The translations under genes and the position numbers were made by a program. 5,799 nt of DNA from positions 1-5,799 of the forward strand of contig JAISWV010000334.1 in NCBI GenBank assembly GCA_031270755.1, in the 5' to 3' direction. The stretch is from Synergistaceae bacterium (GTDB taxonomy: Bacteria > Synergistota > Synergistia > Synergistales > Aminobacteriaceae). A model generated the notes under the pieces. That model worked only from the letters and a program-made list of their open reading frames with translations, was not told where the DNA came from and did no database searches. Below, piece by piece: positions 4,681-5,799 of the stretch; positions within the stretch are counted from its first letter, which is position 1; each line of letters opens with the position of its first letter.

Positions 4681-5799
4681 TTGCCTGAAGTTCCGTTGTT
4701 GAAATTGGAAAACATAGGCAAGGAATATTTTGGAAATCGCGTCCTTTCGAGCGTCAACTTCTCCTTGAACAAAGGGGAGATTCTCGGGCTGGTCGGCGAG
4801 AACGGAGCGGGCAAGTCAACCTTGATGAACATCCTTTTCGGTATGCCGGTCATCACCGGTACCGGAGGCTACGAAGGAACCATTTTCATCGACGGACAAA
4901 AGGCGGAGTTCAAGTCCCCCTTCGACGCCCTGGAGGCGGGGGTGGGGATGGTTCACCAGGAATTTTCCCTCATACCGGGGTTCTCCGCCGCCGAGAACAT
5001 CCTTCTCAACCGAGAAGAACTGCACCGTTCCCCGCTGGAGCAGATTTTCAGCGAGCGCGTCTCCACCCTCAACCGCTCCGCCATGAACGCCCGGGCGGGA
5101 AAGGCCATCAAGACCCTGGGCGTCGATATCGGCGTCGACACGATAGCCTCGGAGATGCCCGTGGGCTACAAGCAGTTCGTAGAGATAGCGCGGGAGATCG
5201 ACCGCTCCGCGACACGCCTGCTGGTACTGGACGAGCCGACGGCCGTGCTGACGGAAACGGAGTCGCGCATCCTGCTGGACGCCCTGCGCAAGTTGGCGGA
5301 TGGAGGCATAGCGATCATCTTCATTTCGCACCGCCTCCACGAGATCATCGAGCTCTGCGACAAGCTGGTGGTCCTGAGGGACGGAAAGGTCGTCCAGGAG
5401 GCGCCGGCCAAGACGAGCTCCCTTCGAGAAATCGCCTCGTGGATGGTGGGGCGCCAGGTCAGTTCCAAGCGCACGACCCGCGCGGCCCGCGCCGGAGATG
5501 AAGGGGCGGAGGCCTTGGCGATCGAAAACTTGTGGGTCGATATGCCGGGCGAAACGGTCCGGGACGTTTCCTTCGTCGTCCGCAAGGGGGAAATCTTCGG
5601 CATCGGCGGCCTGGCGGGGCAGGGGAAGCTGGGCATTCCCAACGGCGTCATGGGGCTGTTCCCCGCGGGCGGCACGGTGACTCTCGTCGGGAAGCCCGTC
5701 AAACTGGGCGCGCCCCGCGAGGCGCTGGACAGCAAAATGGCCTTCGTCTCCGAGGACCGGCGCGGGGTGGGCCTGCTCCTGGGCGAGCGTATCGACTGG
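4681..5799 (+). CDS. Sugar-type ABC transporter ATPase, two nucleotide-binding domains (3' truncated)
   Basis: The first 373 codons of a cytoplasmic two-domain ATPase of the RbsA/MglA/XylG class, which powers import of ribose-like or other small ligands delivered by a binding protein. Family members are about 500 residues, so some 130 are missing at the right edge. Domain 1 has Walker A GENGAGKS (39-46), the Q-loop VHQEFSL (Q93), Walker B LLVLDEPT (180-187) and the H-loop ISHRLHE (H217). Its signature reads MPVGYKQ (159-165), not the usual LSVGQQQ. Domain 2 starts near residue 278 (ALAIENLW) and has a degenerate P-loop GGLAGQGK (309-316), followed by L where S/T normally stands, and the class hallmark VSEDRRGVGLLLGE (356-369). 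Domain 1 carries a few extra residues after the P-loop helix (VITGTGGYEG) and a longer stretch before the signature. The start is TTG. It lies downstream of the DUF3798 gene on the same strand, and permease genes should follow. Confidence in class is high; the substrate is unknown. Confidence 0.93.
   Translation, partial: MPEVPLLKLENIGKEYFGNRVLSSVNFSLNKGEILGLVGENGAGKSTLMNILFGMPVITGTGGYEGTIFIDGQKAEFKSPFDALEAGVGMVHQEFSLIPGFSAAENILLNREELHRSPLEQIFSERVSTLNRSAMNARAGKAIKTLGVDIGVDTIASEMPVGYKQFVEIAREIDRSATRLLVLDEPTAVLTETESRILLDALRKLADGGIAIIFISHRLHEIIELCDKLVVLRDGKVVQEAPAKTSSLREIASWMVGRQVSSKRTTRAARAGDEGAEALAIENLWVDMPGETVRDVSFVVRKGEIFGIGGLAGQGKLGIPNGVMGLFPAGGTVTLVGKPVKLGAPREALDSKMAFVSEDRRGVGLLLGERIDW

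Noticed and set aside
4674..4688. Four-codon ATG frame just before the ATPase as a leader peptide
   Set aside because: It is too short, has no regulatory codon pattern, and shares the ribosome site that serves TTG 4681; chance is the simpler explanation.
4816..5340. 174-codon - strand open frame
   Set aside because: It is antisense to the conserved first domain of the ABC ATPase and has no motif of its own.

Overview
The window reads as part of a bacterial chromosome of fairly high GC content. The combination of a type III glutamine synthetase, a DUF3798 periplasmic binding protein with a sugar-type ABC ATPase, and a DUF721/DciA-like protein suggests an anaerobe, perhaps of the Synergistota. 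That placement is an inference from gene content and protein style; no marker gene here proves it.

Layout, left to right. (1) Bases 2-532, + strand: the C-terminal 176 residues of a type III glutamine synthetase, followed by a strong hairpin (568-603). (2) Bases about 650-1020, + strand: no intact gene, but two molybdenum-cofactor gene relics fused head to tail. The first is the N-terminal radical-SAM part of MoaA, with its first cluster cysteine changed to arginine. The second, in a different frame, is the conserved tail of a MOSC-domain protein. The junction near 905-915 looks like one large internal deletion. (3) Bases 1021-2415, - strand: a complete 464-residue MATE-family efflux protein. 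(4) Bases 2416-2629: a divergent intergenic region with an extended -10 promoter and leader dyad for the MATE gene, a 42-base purine tract and six perfect tandem CAAT copies. (5) Bases 2630-3127, + strand: a DUF721 (DciA-like) protein starting with GTG. (6) Bases 3128-3380: an intergenic region with a weak terminator-like structure, a dyad, a good promoter candidate and a GC-rich 5' UTR hairpin. (7) Bases 3381-4598: a secreted DUF3798 solute-binding protein of 405 residues. (8) Bases 4624-4650: a textbook hairpin plus T-run. (9) Bases 4681-5799: the first 373 codons of a two-domain RbsA/MglA-like ABC ATPase running off the window.

The binding protein and ATPase probably form one uptake operon, with permease genes expected beyond the right edge. 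The terminator between them likely makes the binding protein more abundant than the membrane machinery. The substrate cannot be read from the sequence; DUF3798 is not functionally assigned as far as I know, so this importer is the least understood working system here. The other points of interest are the decayed moaA/MOSC scar and the tetranucleotide repeat between two divergent genes. I see no CRISPR array, insertion sequence, tRNA or rRNA gene.
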